Source: Hyphochytrium catenoides (lineage: Eukaryota > Sar > Hyphochytriomycetes > Hyphochytriales > Hyphochytriaceae). From it: a stretch of DNA of 64,000 nucleotides. The notes under the pieces are model-generated. The model saw only the letters and a program-made list of their open reading frames with translations. It did not search any database and was not told the DNA's origin. The stretch covers positions 1-64,000 of the forward strand of contig FLMG01003914.1 of assembly GCA_900088475.1 (NCBI GenBank). Reading direction: 5' to 3'. Made by a program: the position numbers and the translations under genes. Each line of letters opens with the position of its first letter. Within the stretch, counting starts at the first letter, position 1. This document shows, piece after piece, positions 54,611 to 64,000 of this stretch.

Positions 54611-55240
54611 CATTACCATCTTCCATTCCCCACCAGTAGTACTCTACCCGTTTTTCCTTTGTGCTTCTCAACCTTCTTCTTCTTCCGTTTAGCCCCTCTT
54701 CTTCCTATCTTTCCCACATCTGTCCACGAGTTCAGCCGCACGGAGGGATTGCCGTCCCGTGTCGCCCTCGCCTCCGATCCACTCATCCAAGACGCCCTTC
54801 CCTCTAACTCTGAGACTCATTCGCAACTTCCCACATTCTCTCCTTCTCTTCACTTTGCACTGCTATAACTCTTCAGCCACTTCTGTCAAACAGCAAGGTC
54901 TGACTCTGCATCCGTGTTACCGCTTAGGTCCTGCGCTCGCGGTCAACCTTTGTCCCATAGTCCGCTGCTGATTGTACTAGTACGCGACACGACTACTTAC
55001 CAAGCCGTAACTTTTAAAGAAGAGGAGTTTAGCAAAAGAAGGGGCAAGCAATCAGGAAAAGGTTGCGCAGTACGGCGGTTGAGCGGTATGTAGCCCTGAT
55101 TCCCTCTAAGGGGTTCATCTGGCGCTTATTGACTCTCTTCTTGGACGACAACAAGGGTGCTAGGAAGTGAGGCTCACCCTCTTACGGTCAACAACGTGGG
55201 TGGCCTAAGTGCGGCCACCAACGTCTTCACAGCAGGAGAG

Positions 55241-55287
55241 GAGGGCAAGAAGAAAACCAGAGGGCAAGAAGAGAGCCAGAGGGCAAG
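55241..55287 (+). repeat. 19-bp tandem repeat in the 5' leader of the zinc-knuckle gene
   Basis: The unit GAGGGCAAGAAGAgAgCCA begins at 55241, 55260 and 55279 (about 2.5 copies, with two variable bases), ending shortly before the ATG at 55312. Confidence 0.8.
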
Positions 55288-55311
55288 TAGACAGGACAAG
55301 CGGACTCTAGA

Positions 55312-58300
55312 ATGGAGACTGTGCCGCCCAGCGTAGTAGGCGGTACACGGCCCAAAAGGAAGCCTAAGCCAATCTCACGCTACATCGAGGACGAGGAGCT
55401 CTATGATAGCGGAATACTTCTCTTCTCTCCTTTCCCCAGTACTATTCTACGGCGCAAGGACAAAGCACGAGCAGTGCCTACATCAGTATCCTCTCCCTCT
55501 GTTTTTTTTTATGAACCCCCGCCCCCGGAAGAACTATCAAAAGATTCTCAAGGACAGATCTGCGGCAGGTTAGACAATGTCGAAGAGGAAGATGAAGCTT
55601 ATCGATCTAAGTCTTGGCAATCTAACAAAAGACAGAGGCAAGAAATGCAGAGCCAGCAGGCCAGCAGTAGTCAACTAGCTCAGCCACTAGGGAAGAAGAA
55701 AAGCAGTAGGCTCTGCAAAATCCCTAAGTGTCCCAAGTATGCGAAAGGCCAGGGTTTTTGCTTGGCGCATGGTGGAATTTTGAAGCGCTGTGCCGTCCAA
55801 GGCTGTGAGAAGTATCCCAAGCTACAACGCTTGTGTCGCGCTCATTGGTCGGAGCTGGTGCGTTCCAAGAGCCACCTTGATGCTGCCTGTAAGAATAAGG
55901 AGGAAGAGAAGAACGTTGCAATGTTACCTGGCACACCAGGGGTTGGGGAGGAGAGCAGAGGAGAAAAGCTGCAGGTCACAAGCGTTGCGACACAAGGACG
56001 AGGGGAGAAGAAGAAGACAGGAGAGGTTAGCAAGGATAAGAAGAAAGGCAAGAAAGAAAAACAGAAAAAGATGTGCTCCGAGCCTGGAGGATGCAGCAAC
56101 CAAGCACACACCAGTGGACTCTGCAAGAGGCATTTTCGCGCTCTTCAAAATGCTTTCGATGTTGAGCAAGCCTCTGCAACAAGCAAGCCACCCCGACTGA
56201 TCACTCATGGCAATGAGGCAACCATTGAAGAAGGATTCACAGGAAAGCATGCTGACAAAGCAGGCAGTTTCTTTCACTCAGAGCAAGAAGGAAGAGCTGC
56301 TGCGGCTGACGAAAAGGGAAGAGAGAAGAAGCCTTCTTTGGACAAAGAGAGCCGTCAGTGCTCTGCCCCTGACTGCCAGGAGCTGGCTGTAATTGGCAGA
56401 GGACTTTGCCGTGCCCACGGCGGAGGCGCCAGGGTCAGAAGGAGGTGCACAGCTCCTGGAGGCTGCGGCAGAGAAGCACAGCGGGATAAGCTTTGTCTTT
56501 ATCATTTCAATCTTCTAAGAAACGGGAGGGAGACAGATCAGTGCTCACCCACTGTTGGAACGTCCACCGGTTCCAGCCAAGACAGTGCTCTGAAGGAGGA
56601 CTATTCAGAGCACGATATCCAAGGAGACCACACCGAAGTGGCAGCCGTTGAGCTCGAGACGAGAGAAGACCCTATAGAACGTAAGGTGGAGAGTGAGAAA
56701 GGCCCTGAAGAACCTAGCCAACAGCTCATAGTGACTATGGGGGCGGAAGGCACAGCTTTCACTAAGGAGGAAGTGACAATGGGAGGGTCTGCTGCGACGG
56801 GAAGAACCAACGGTGAGGAGCAGGTGGAGAAAACTGCCAAAGTGGACCAGGAGTCACGGACAGAAAGCGGTGGAGGCGAGGATGAGAGAGTGGAAGATGA
56901 GAGAAAGGAAGAGGCTCGGTGGTGCTCAGTCCCCGGTTGCGACGACCCTCCAGAGTGCCGGGGTCTCTGTCTCGGCCATGCCAACAGGCGTAAGAAGGAC
57001 AGAGTGAAGTGCAGGGCTCTCGAAGGATGTCTGAACCAGGCACAGAAGGACGGACTCTGTAAGTCTCATCGCACCGCCCTAATCCGTGAAGCTTCTCGCG
57101 CTCTTTCTGCCACCGACGTCCTTCCTCTGATGGACGGGAGCAAAAGGACTGCAGTTAGAGGTGAAACAGAAGAGAATGAGACATTGAAGGATAAAGTTCC
57201 AGAGCAGCAGGGAGAGACATTGTCCACTGCGGCAGCCGGGAGTGAGGCACACGGAATATCGAAGCTTAAAGAAGAGAAAGCAAGCAGTGCAAAAGATAAA
57301 GACATGGAGGAACGAACGGGAGACAGACTATACATGGAGGAGGAGGGCGCCAGAGAGACAAGAGAACCGTGCTCAGTCCCTGGCTGCCTTCACCCTAGAA
57401 GCGATGGCAGTGAAGTCTGCATAAGCCACCGTCTAAGAAGTGAGAAAAGAGCTAGAAGAGGCTGTGGTGCCCCTGGAGGCTGCGAGAAGCAAGCGAAGGT
57501 AAAGGGACTGTGCATGTCACATTTTAAGCAGCAAAAGCGAGAGAAACGAGCGGCCCAGCGCCTCTCACGAAGCTCACAGCAAAAACTAGAAGCGACAGCA
57601 AACGCGAAAGAAGGCAGAGGAAAGGACGAGAGTGAGGTCANNNNNNNNNNNNNNNNNNNNNNNNNNNNNNNNNNNNNNNNNNNNNNNNNNNNNNNGCGGC
57701 AAAAAGAAGATCAAGAAGTTTTGCACCGCTCCTGAAGGGTGCAATCGGCAAGTACACAGTCAAGGGCTGTGCCAGTCTCACAAGGCGGCATTGAAGAGAC
57801 AAATAGTGCCTCCCACTAGACCGCAACAATTAGGGTTTCCAATCCAGAGAAAGAGTGACACCGTAAGAGACGAGACCAAACAGAAGCGGAAGAGAGGGAT
57901 ATGCCGGGCTCCTGGCGGTTGTGGGACATTCGCGAAAGTCAAGGGCTTTTGTCGGGCACATCACACCTTCTTCATCAAGACCCAAGGCTATCTTCCTGAG
58001 ACTACATGGCCCGCAAAAGTAAAAGGAGAGAAGGAGATGGGTCAACCAGTTCAGAGGGTCCTACCGGAGAACAAGAAAGCGATGGCAGAACAACTGGCCT
58101 GCTCAGCTCCTGGCTGCTCTGGCCAAGCTCTAGCTTCTGGGACCCTCTGCGGGCCTCACAAGAGAGGGATCAAGAAGATCAAAAGGAAATGTCAGCATCA
58201 TAACGGATGTGAGAAGCAAGCTCAAAGGCGAGGACTCTGCCTTCGGCACTTTAGAAGCTTCCAGGAAACGAGTGAGACCACTCGTCTGGGGACGGAGGAG

Positions 58301-58558
58301 CGTTGCTCCTTTTCCCTCTGTAAAGAAAGAGCAATGTTGGAAGGCCGCTGTTCAAGGCACAGTTCTGAACCCGTTGTGACGGCAAAGCCCAGTGAAGACA
58401 GCAGGTATAAAGCGACCTCAAGAGTTGGTTCATCTAGACCGCAGAAGACCGTGCAAGGTACCGCCGTTGAGCCAGGAACCGGCCACTCCTCTGGTTATGG
58501 TTCTGAAGACTCTGAATGGGAGATCGTCGCTTTTGCCGCAAGACCAGCGAAGCGCTAA
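55312..58558 (+). CDS. 'WRKY19-like' protein with 14 C-C-C-H zinc-knuckle repeats
   Basis: One exon of about 1,080 residues, broken only by an assembly gap. It has 14 copies of a short motif of the form C-x4/5-C-x(7-10)-C-x2-H. Examples are CKIPKCPKYAKGQGFCLAH (first), CSEPGGCSNQAHTSGLCKRH, CSVPGCDDPPECRGLCLGH, CRALEGCLNQAQKDGLCKSH and CQHHNGCEKQAQRRGLCLRH. Many come in pairs about 10 residues apart, separated by charged, disordered linkers of 80-150 residues. Database entries for such proteins in oomycetes, diatoms and brown algae are often called 'WRKY19-like', but no WRKY domain is present here. The knuckles most likely bind zinc; nucleic-acid or protein binding is inference. An N-terminal basic patch (RPKRKPKP) could be a nuclear signal. 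The ATG at 55312 follows in-frame leader sequence. The frames on the two sides of the gap differ by one because the gap size is not exact. Confidence 0.8.
57641..57695. other. Assembly gap (55 N) inside the zinc-knuckle gene
   Basis: Knuckles 9 and 10 flank the gap. For one continuous frame the missing length must be a multiple of three, so 55 cannot be exact. Confidence 0.99.
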
Positions 58559-60129
58559 CAGGATCGCCCACACCGTCATCAATGTCTATCATAGGCCCCA
58601 AGGCTGGTAAGAGACCTTGTACGTGAAGTAGAGAACTAGCTCTCCTCTCTTTGTTCTCCATTGCGGCCAGGTCCTTCTTCGTCTCTTCTGCGATAGCGTT
58701 GATAGGAGGACTATGAAGGAGGGAAGAGACATCTTTGCAGGTTAAAGAGTAGGTTCACCTATTAGTCAACAGCGTAATATGGATAAGTCTAATGAAGCTT
58801 CGAAGAGGGCAATGGCATCTATAGGAAGGATTAGACGCAGATCTGTCCTGCAGAGACACAGGTCTTCACTCCGCTGTGCTATCCGGCAAGCAGCGGGAAA
58901 GATAAAGAAGCATAAAGTGGAAGACAGGCAGTACCGATTGCTAGAGGAATCGCAGGCTCGGAGAATGGGTGGACTCAGCAAGGCAGGCAAAAAGAAAGAC
59001 GAGCAAGTGGCTGTGTGTGACTAGCGGTAGTCTTCTCCCAGAGTTGGAGAAGAAGACGTGATTCCAGGGCCAACATCATACGGCTCACTGTGTGCTGTCA
59101 TACCAACGATCACTGTGTCTGGTTGGCCTGTGTGTCTCAGGGGCAGTAGAGTGGGCTCATCCATGCCCTAGCAGATGTGGATTGTGACTCTCAGCTGCCC
59201 TGTAGCAGCGCACAGACAGCGACGGAGAAGAGGGCGGATCACGAGGGTGGAAGACTCGACTATGTGATCTCAGAGATATATCAGCAGCATCCCAAGGGAG
59301 CAGCTCTGAGAGTGCTAGACTGGAGGCAAAATCCTGGATGCTGCATGGGCACGCATAGCTGATGCAGTAGGTGTCCCCAGGAGACTGTTAGTGCTTGCGA
59401 CGCCTCGTACGGCAAGCTTCGGACCTGAAGACGGGAGACTAAGGACTGACACCCTAGTGTTTGCCAATCTAAGAAACAAGGTGCTAGCTATTGCTTCGGC
59501 TCTGCTGCACCATGATACTTCGCCTGAGGCCGCGGCGTCGAGTGTCTAGTATAGTTGCACGCTAATGACGACGGTAGGCAAACTTTCTAGTACCAGAGAC
59601 CTGTCCGACTGCAGCCTCACCTTCATCCTCTTTCGTTCCTCTGCTGCCATACCGTCCAGCTCCACGTCCAAGCTCTCAATTGATGAGCTCACTCCTCATC
59701 CCGAGCTCATGACGGCCGCTAACGGCGCTGGGTTCCCGCCAAAACTGCGAAATTGCGAAAGAATTGTTAGTCTTCCGCTACAGCAAGGGAAGAGATGCAG
59801 ATGCCTTTGGAGACGGAGCAGGTTGGGTCTCCCCGCCGGCATTGGCCCTTGAGAACTCCGTCATTGAAGAAGATGAGACAGTCTGGAGTTTCATAGACGG
59901 AGTTGGCATAACCTGGGGCTTAGCATTATAGAGCATGCCTGTCAGTGACTGGCCTTAAAGCCAAACATCAAGGCTGTAGACGTGAAGGCCTATCATCGTT
60001 CAGACTACCTCGCTTCGGGAGCTCATATGGTCATCTACTATGTAAGCACAACGAAGGTTTTTTGGCGGACTCCGACGACGTCAAAAGGGCGAGACTTAGA
60101 AAGAGGCATTTCTTATGAGCTGAGGAGCT
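58559..60129 (+). other. Spacer containing an unresolved coding-like tract (58779-60060)
   Basis: Several open segments on the + strand look protein-like but lie in different frames without clear introns. They are 58779-59024 (ATG, basic, reads RRRSVLQRHRSSLRCAIRQA), about 59040-59170 (EEDVIPGPTSYGSLCAVIPT), about 59150-59315 (GRLDYVISEIYQQHPKGAAL), about 59317-59550 (KILDAAWARIADAVGVPRRL), 59565-59740 (SIDELTPHPELMTAANGAGF), about 59720-59930 (KELLVFRYSKGRDADAFGDG) and about 59949-60050 (PNIKAVDVKAYHRSDYLASG). They could be exons joined by very short introns, a gene broken by frameshifts, or chance. I recognise no family. Confidence 0.3.
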
Positions 60130-62638
60130 ATGCCTCTGCTTAGAGCCTTTCAAGGGCTAGACGGTGGACTCCTGGAAGCTTTGGAGAAGGCGACACCTCC
60201 TGTGACTACCGGTTAGCTACTTGTTTGAACTGCAGTGCCATAGTGTCAACTCATTCCGATCTCCTCTGGGTTGTCTAGCTGAGCAGCTATTAACCAGAGA
60301 CGCTCGCCAAATCCTCGGAGAGATCAATGCCTATAAAGAAGCCTTGGCCGAGGGTAGCACCGCAGAAATAAGAACTCCTGCTTGTGCGAATCACATTCTC
60401 TACTCTATGGAGGACCTTCTATCCCTCATCGGGCAGGTGGCTGCACGCGTAGCGCCGGAGATGGTGACAGGGCTTGAGGTAGCTCTTCAAAGCGAAAGGC
60501 AAACGCTCTACATATCAACCGGTTCTATGAGGTAAATGTCCGATCGTAAAGTACGCGACTGATCAAACAGCACTTCCAAGCCGTCCTTACCTTCGTTTCT
60601 GCCTCTGACTGACTAGAGTGGACGAGCTGCTGGTTCGAGGCCTTGCTACGAAAGAGGTGACCGAGATCATTGGGCCCAGCCCCTCCGGAAAGACACAGGT
60701 GTGGACCAAACTAAAGCCGGAGGAGCTCTATACTGAGGGTACTATTTGTGTCCCTCTGTCTTGCTTCCCTTTGGATCCCTTTCTCCTTTCTCTAGCTCTG
60801 TGTTACGGCGGCTATTAATGCTGCTAGACAAGGGATGTCAGTCCTCTACCTTTGCGCTTCTCCTTTGGCGCTGAGCCGCAGAATGGTGGCCGTTGCAACG
60901 TCCAGGTATCCTCAGGTAGAGTGCATAGCTGGCAGAGTGACCGCTAATTTCTACTTTAGATCAACTCCATGTCCGCATTTCTTCTCTTCTCTTGCACTGC
61001 TTTCTAATCCAGACGTCCAATGAATGTCAGTAGATGCTAACACCCCGTATATGGCCAGGCAACAGAGACACAGCTCAAAGAAATTTTCTCTAGAATATCG
61101 CTGCAGCATGTTGGCTCAGTCTATGACCTCATGGGAGTCCTAGAAAAGACTGAAACCTCCATTGCAAGGAGCGGTCAGCAGGTAATGGCCAGGCTCGGCG
61201 ATAACAGCGTTGGCGGAAATGCCGTACTCTGATCTGCCTCCGTCGCCCCATCCGCTCGGACCTCTTCGCACCGTGTCCTTCCTTTCTCTGAGTTGGAACA
61301 ATCAAATCGCTGCTTAGCACTTCATACATTCTTTCCATGTGTCCTCCCCCTGAGGGCTAACGGCCTTTGCTGTTTACAGCCAGGCCAGGATGATGAATTT
61401 TTCGCATCTCTGCAGCTTCTCATTGTCGATCCTATTACCTTGCTATTGGTGGATCCGCTAAGTGGAGGCAGAGAGCATAAGACTTACGGTCAGTACACGG
61501 CAGGTCTTCTGGTCCCTTATAAATTGACCTGTGTCTTTCTATGCTGACGTGGGATCGCCCTAAAGTTTCCTGGACTCCTATTCTCCCTCTTTGTCCACCT
61601 GGATTGCTTGCCTAGATCCCCTTCTGTGTGCGGTGACTGCGTAAGCAGAAGTAACGGGTGGTTGACTCATTGCTGTCATCCGCATAGGTAAAGGACTGAT
61701 GCACAGTCTTGCGACTACCCTACGAAGACTGGCGGCTTTTTACTACATCGCAGTGCTTGTAAGAAGCTTTCCTTTCGTTCGTGCCCCTTCTTTCTTATGA
61801 CATCAACCTCCCCTCTCATTGAACCGCGCAGGTGACAAATAACACTGTTCTAGATAGAGAGATGAAAACTGTCAAACCCGCCCTAGGAAAAGGTTGGTCG
61901 CAGGTTGCTCACCTGCAGGTAGGGCCTCTCATAGCTTATGCCATAGGAGCTGAGTGATGATCAGCGGAGACTCCTTTTCATTATTTAAGGGCCCTCTTGT
62001 TCTCTTGTCAGCTCTTTTTACATAGCGACATCCACGGTGATCAGGGACAAGACAGACTGAGGTAATAGACAAAGTGAACTTCTTCCTGCTTTTTGCACTC
62101 GTTTAACGGGGTCCCGCAGCATTGACCCACTGACTTCACTACCCATGGGAACAGAAGAGAGAGTAGCAGAACTTTTGAGGTCCAATCGGCAGGTAGGTCG
62201 GATCAGGCTTACTACCTAGCGCTGCGAGCGCTGAATGGATGGGGAGAAAGTGGCTATGTAGTGTAGAAAGTGGGAAGACTATTGTCAAGCTATGGAATAG
62301 GACAAAAGGGAATCTTTTACATTATACCAAGAAGAAAACTAAAACGGGACTTCCCTTTCTGTCAGCGAGGTGAAAGGACAAAGGCCCCCTTTCGCATAGG
62401 CAAGTCAGGACTTCTGGACATCGATGGGGAGGAGCGCTAGGAGAGAGGCTGGAATATAGGCTAGGAGGGGTCTAAGGTCACGATTGTCGAACATTATTCA
62501 CATCTCCTATACTGAAGCAGCACAGTCTTGCTTTTACTGGCCCTATCATAGCCCTAGAATGACACCCAGGTTGACTCCTTCCTGACCTTGCTCCGTGCGT
62601 TGTCCGCTACTAGAGCCCATGTGTTCCCTGGAACATAA
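60130..62638 (+). CDS. RAD51D: DNA repair protein RAD51D homologue (RecA-family ATPase)
   Basis: RAD51 paralogue of homologous recombination, acting in the nucleus, in animals within the BCDX2 complex. Exons: 60130-60211, 60279-60531, 60617-60698, 60796-60915, 61059-61181, 61380-61488, 61688-61758, 61832-61918, 62012-62061, 62120-62192, 62570-62638. They give 372 residues; all ten junctions are in phase. The N-terminus starts MPLLRAFQGLDGGLLEALEK. The core has VDELLVRGLATKEVTEIIGP, Walker A GPSPSGKTQ, VLYLCASPLALSRRM, RISLQHVGSVYDLMGVLEK, Walker B LQLLIVDPITLLLV, LATTLRRLAAFYYIAVLVTN and KPALGKGWS. VDELL..GL..KEVTEI and KPALG..WS point to RAD51D and not to RAD51 or XRCC2. The last ~60 residues do not match what I know of the family. 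The last exon is the least secure; an alternative acceptor lies at 62674. Confidence 0.88.
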
Positions 62639-63365
62639 CAAATGATCTTGGTGACTGGTGCAATATCACGCAGACATCTGCCAGCTTCTCTAAGCGAAGG
62701 GAAGGCCCCAGACACCTTGACTACCATGCGTGGTAAGAGGCTATATCCAGAGATCGAAGAAGGCGCGTGCGCTGAACGCGCCGTCAGGATCTGCTTTGTT
62801 TCTCTTCAGCATTTGCCTCCCAAAGATCCGTTACAGAGCCCCTAAGATCTGCTACTGATTATCACACGGACTGATAATCAAATTGACCTCTGTCAGAACC
62901 CTTTCCTATGGGCGGAATATGATTGAGTAGCTATTGTCCTTCTCAAGTGTCATTCCCGCTGTCATGCGGTTTATTATTGGGGCAGCGTAGGTCAGGTCTG
63001 AAAGCTGATGGATCGATCGTGACCTTGGGCTGTCTGACCGCCGCAGCTCTGACAACAGACATGAGCGCCTTCGAAGTCTGAAGACTCAGACAGAGAGCCT
63101 TTGAGGCCTAACCGAGCAAAACGACAGAGACGTAGACAGAGAGTGAGGGTGATGAAGGTAGAGAGACGATGAGACGATAAGGAGACACAGAGAGAAAGGC
63201 AGAGCAAAGTTGTTCGCATCCATTCTGGGGTTTGTCTTCGTCGACGCCAGGAACGTCTCGAAAAGTAATTTTATACTGAGTCTTCTGCTCTGGAAGCGCT
63301 GCCTGCACAAGCGCCTATGAAATAGACTGAGCATAGCAATAAGTGAAGATAAGCCTGAGGTCGGG
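62639..63365. other. Spacer between RAD51D and OGDH
   Basis: A + strand frame starts at 62642 and, if spliced from 62735 to 62810, would read TMRAFASQRSVTEPLRSATD, which resembles a mitochondrial presequence but soon stops. On the minus strand 63005-63330 two exon-like pieces occur (YKITFRDVPGVDEDKPQNGC and DFEGAHVCCQSCGGQTAQGH). Neither is supported well enough to call. Confidence 0.35.
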
Positions 63366-64000
63366 ATGTGGAGACGAGTGTCTGTTCGGGCCGTTGGCGA
63401 GGCGCGTGGAAGGTCGCGACGTCAGGCGGTGCACCTCTTTCGGCCAATCGTCGTCCTCCCGAGCATAAAAAGGAAAAGAGACAAAGAGTACCCTGCAGTG
63501 CAGCTTATAAGTGGCTTCAGCACGCTGGGTGAGGTGAATGCCGAAGGCAGCTATGGACTCCCGTACGGCGGGCTTAGTGACGAAGAGAGGCTGCGGCTTC
63601 AGGAGGAGGAGAGGCGAGTTATGTTGCTGATTCGCGCGTTCAAGCAGGTATTATGAGGCTAAAGAACACGGGAAAAGAACGGAGAGTGGAGATAATAGGA
63701 GGACAAGGGCTGTATGGCTTTCTCTTCAAGGAAGCTTTCAGTTGAGGAGAAAGCTAGCTAAGCACTCGCACAAGGGAGGCAGAGAGCGACAGGAGACAGA
63801 AAAAGAAGAGGCAGATGGAGGGAGAGACTCTCCTGAAAGATCAATAAGGCTAGAGGGGTGGGAGACGCATTTATGGCGGGGGCCAGCTTAAGGTCAGTCC
63901 AAGATGTTCTAACTTTTTGCCGCAGCATGGCCATCTCGTGGCTGATTTGGATCCGCTCCGTATCCGTAAGTACGATAAAGAGTAGTAGAGGAGAGGATGC
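63366..64000 (+). CDS. OGDH: 2-oxoglutarate dehydrogenase E1 component, N-terminal part (cut by window end)
   Basis: Thiamine-dependent E1 enzyme of the mitochondrial 2-oxoglutarate dehydrogenase complex (TCA cycle). Two exons are visible: 63366-63647, and 63926-63965, which ends in phase 1 at donor GTAAGT; the gene continues beyond 64000. The start MWRRVSVRAVGEARGRSRRQ is Arg-rich without acids at its head, fitting a mitochondrial targeting sequence. The diagnostic block is LIRAFKQHGHLVADLDPLRI, the start of the E1 core found in 2-oxoglutarate dehydrogenases. The usual upstream segment (FLSG...YVEEMY type) is not visible, so it may lie in an upstream exon or be absent as in DHTKD1-type enzymes. 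The assignment rests on about 25 residues plus the targeting sequence. Confidence 0.65.

Larger units (their letters stand above)
49920..55311. other. Gene-poor island with simple and triplet repeats
   Basis: A 5.4-kb stretch without a recognisable gene. It has GA repeats at about 50120-50155 and 51339-51382, the imperfect duplication at 50540-50801, and dense triplet repeats at 52200-54610. The long open frames here are runs of Ser, Leu, Cys, Arg or Pro caused by the repeats. The first few hundred bases should hold the NMD3 promoter and the last few hundred the promoter of the zinc-knuckle gene. Confidence 0.55.

Noticed and set aside
53731-54868. Several long frames (up to 195 codons) on both strands
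   Set aside because: All are low-complexity Ser, Leu, Cys, Arg or Pro runs from triplet repeats, and frames on both strands are open at once.
62642-62845. Short + strand frame as a first exon of OGDH
   Set aside because: It begins 3 bases after the RAD51D stop, and the spliced form ends at a stop without joining the OGDH exon at 63366.

Overview
This is a gene-dense window of a eukaryotic nuclear genome, most likely from a microbial protist or alga. Nearly every conserved gene is interrupted by short GT-AG introns, mostly about 60-340 nt. The proteins are core eukaryotic ones: MCM4, NMD3, UTP12/WDR3, farnesyltransferase alpha, RAD51D and 2-oxoglutarate dehydrogenase. A large 'WRKY19-like' zinc-knuckle protein, common in stramenopiles, together with prokaryotic-type (KirBac-like) inward-rectifier channels, suggests a stramenopile or related SAR lineage. 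That placement is inference, not proof. Two assembly gaps (39945-40031 and 57641-57695) lie inside genes.

Layout. 1-2699 (+): 3' part of a PDCD4-type MA3 protein. 3212-10441 (-): MCM4 replicative helicase subunit. 10442-14623: intergenic, AT-rich in part. 14624-15922 (+): intronless secreted or membrane-anchored protein made of three helical repeats, not recognised. 17144-18368 (-): AKR7-type aldo/keto reductase with a GC-AG intron. 20048-22780 and 23077-25463 (+): two tandem Kir potassium channels. 25669-29948 (-): a protein whose C-terminus resembles the AF4/FMR2 (AFF) homology domain. 29949-33218: intergenic with GA tracts. 33219-35624 (-): intronless three-part glycosyltransferase. 36367-39170 (+): farnesyl/geranylgeranyl transferase alpha subunit. 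39381-45054 (-): UTP12/WDR3. 45124-45758 (-): small unrecognised gene. 46482-49919 (-): NMD3. 49920-55311: gene-poor island rich in triplet repeats. 55312-58558 (+): 14-knuckle zinc protein. 58779-60060 (+): coding-like tract that changes frame. 60130-62638 (+): RAD51D. 63366-64000 (+): start of a 2-oxoglutarate dehydrogenase E1 gene that runs off the window.

Most genes are unrelated housekeeping functions: replication and repair (MCM4, RAD51D), 60S export and 18S rRNA processing (NMD3, WDR3), prenylation, TCA cycle and translation control. The only apparent functional cluster is the head-to-tail Kir pair. For eight genes (PDCD4-like, AKR7, both Kir channels, the AFF-like gene, RAD51D, NMD3 in part, FNTA in part) exon junctions were worked out by hand and checked for phase continuity. 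MCM4 and WDR3 were identified exon by exon but not every junction was fixed. No tRNA, rRNA, CRISPR array or recognisable transposon was seen.
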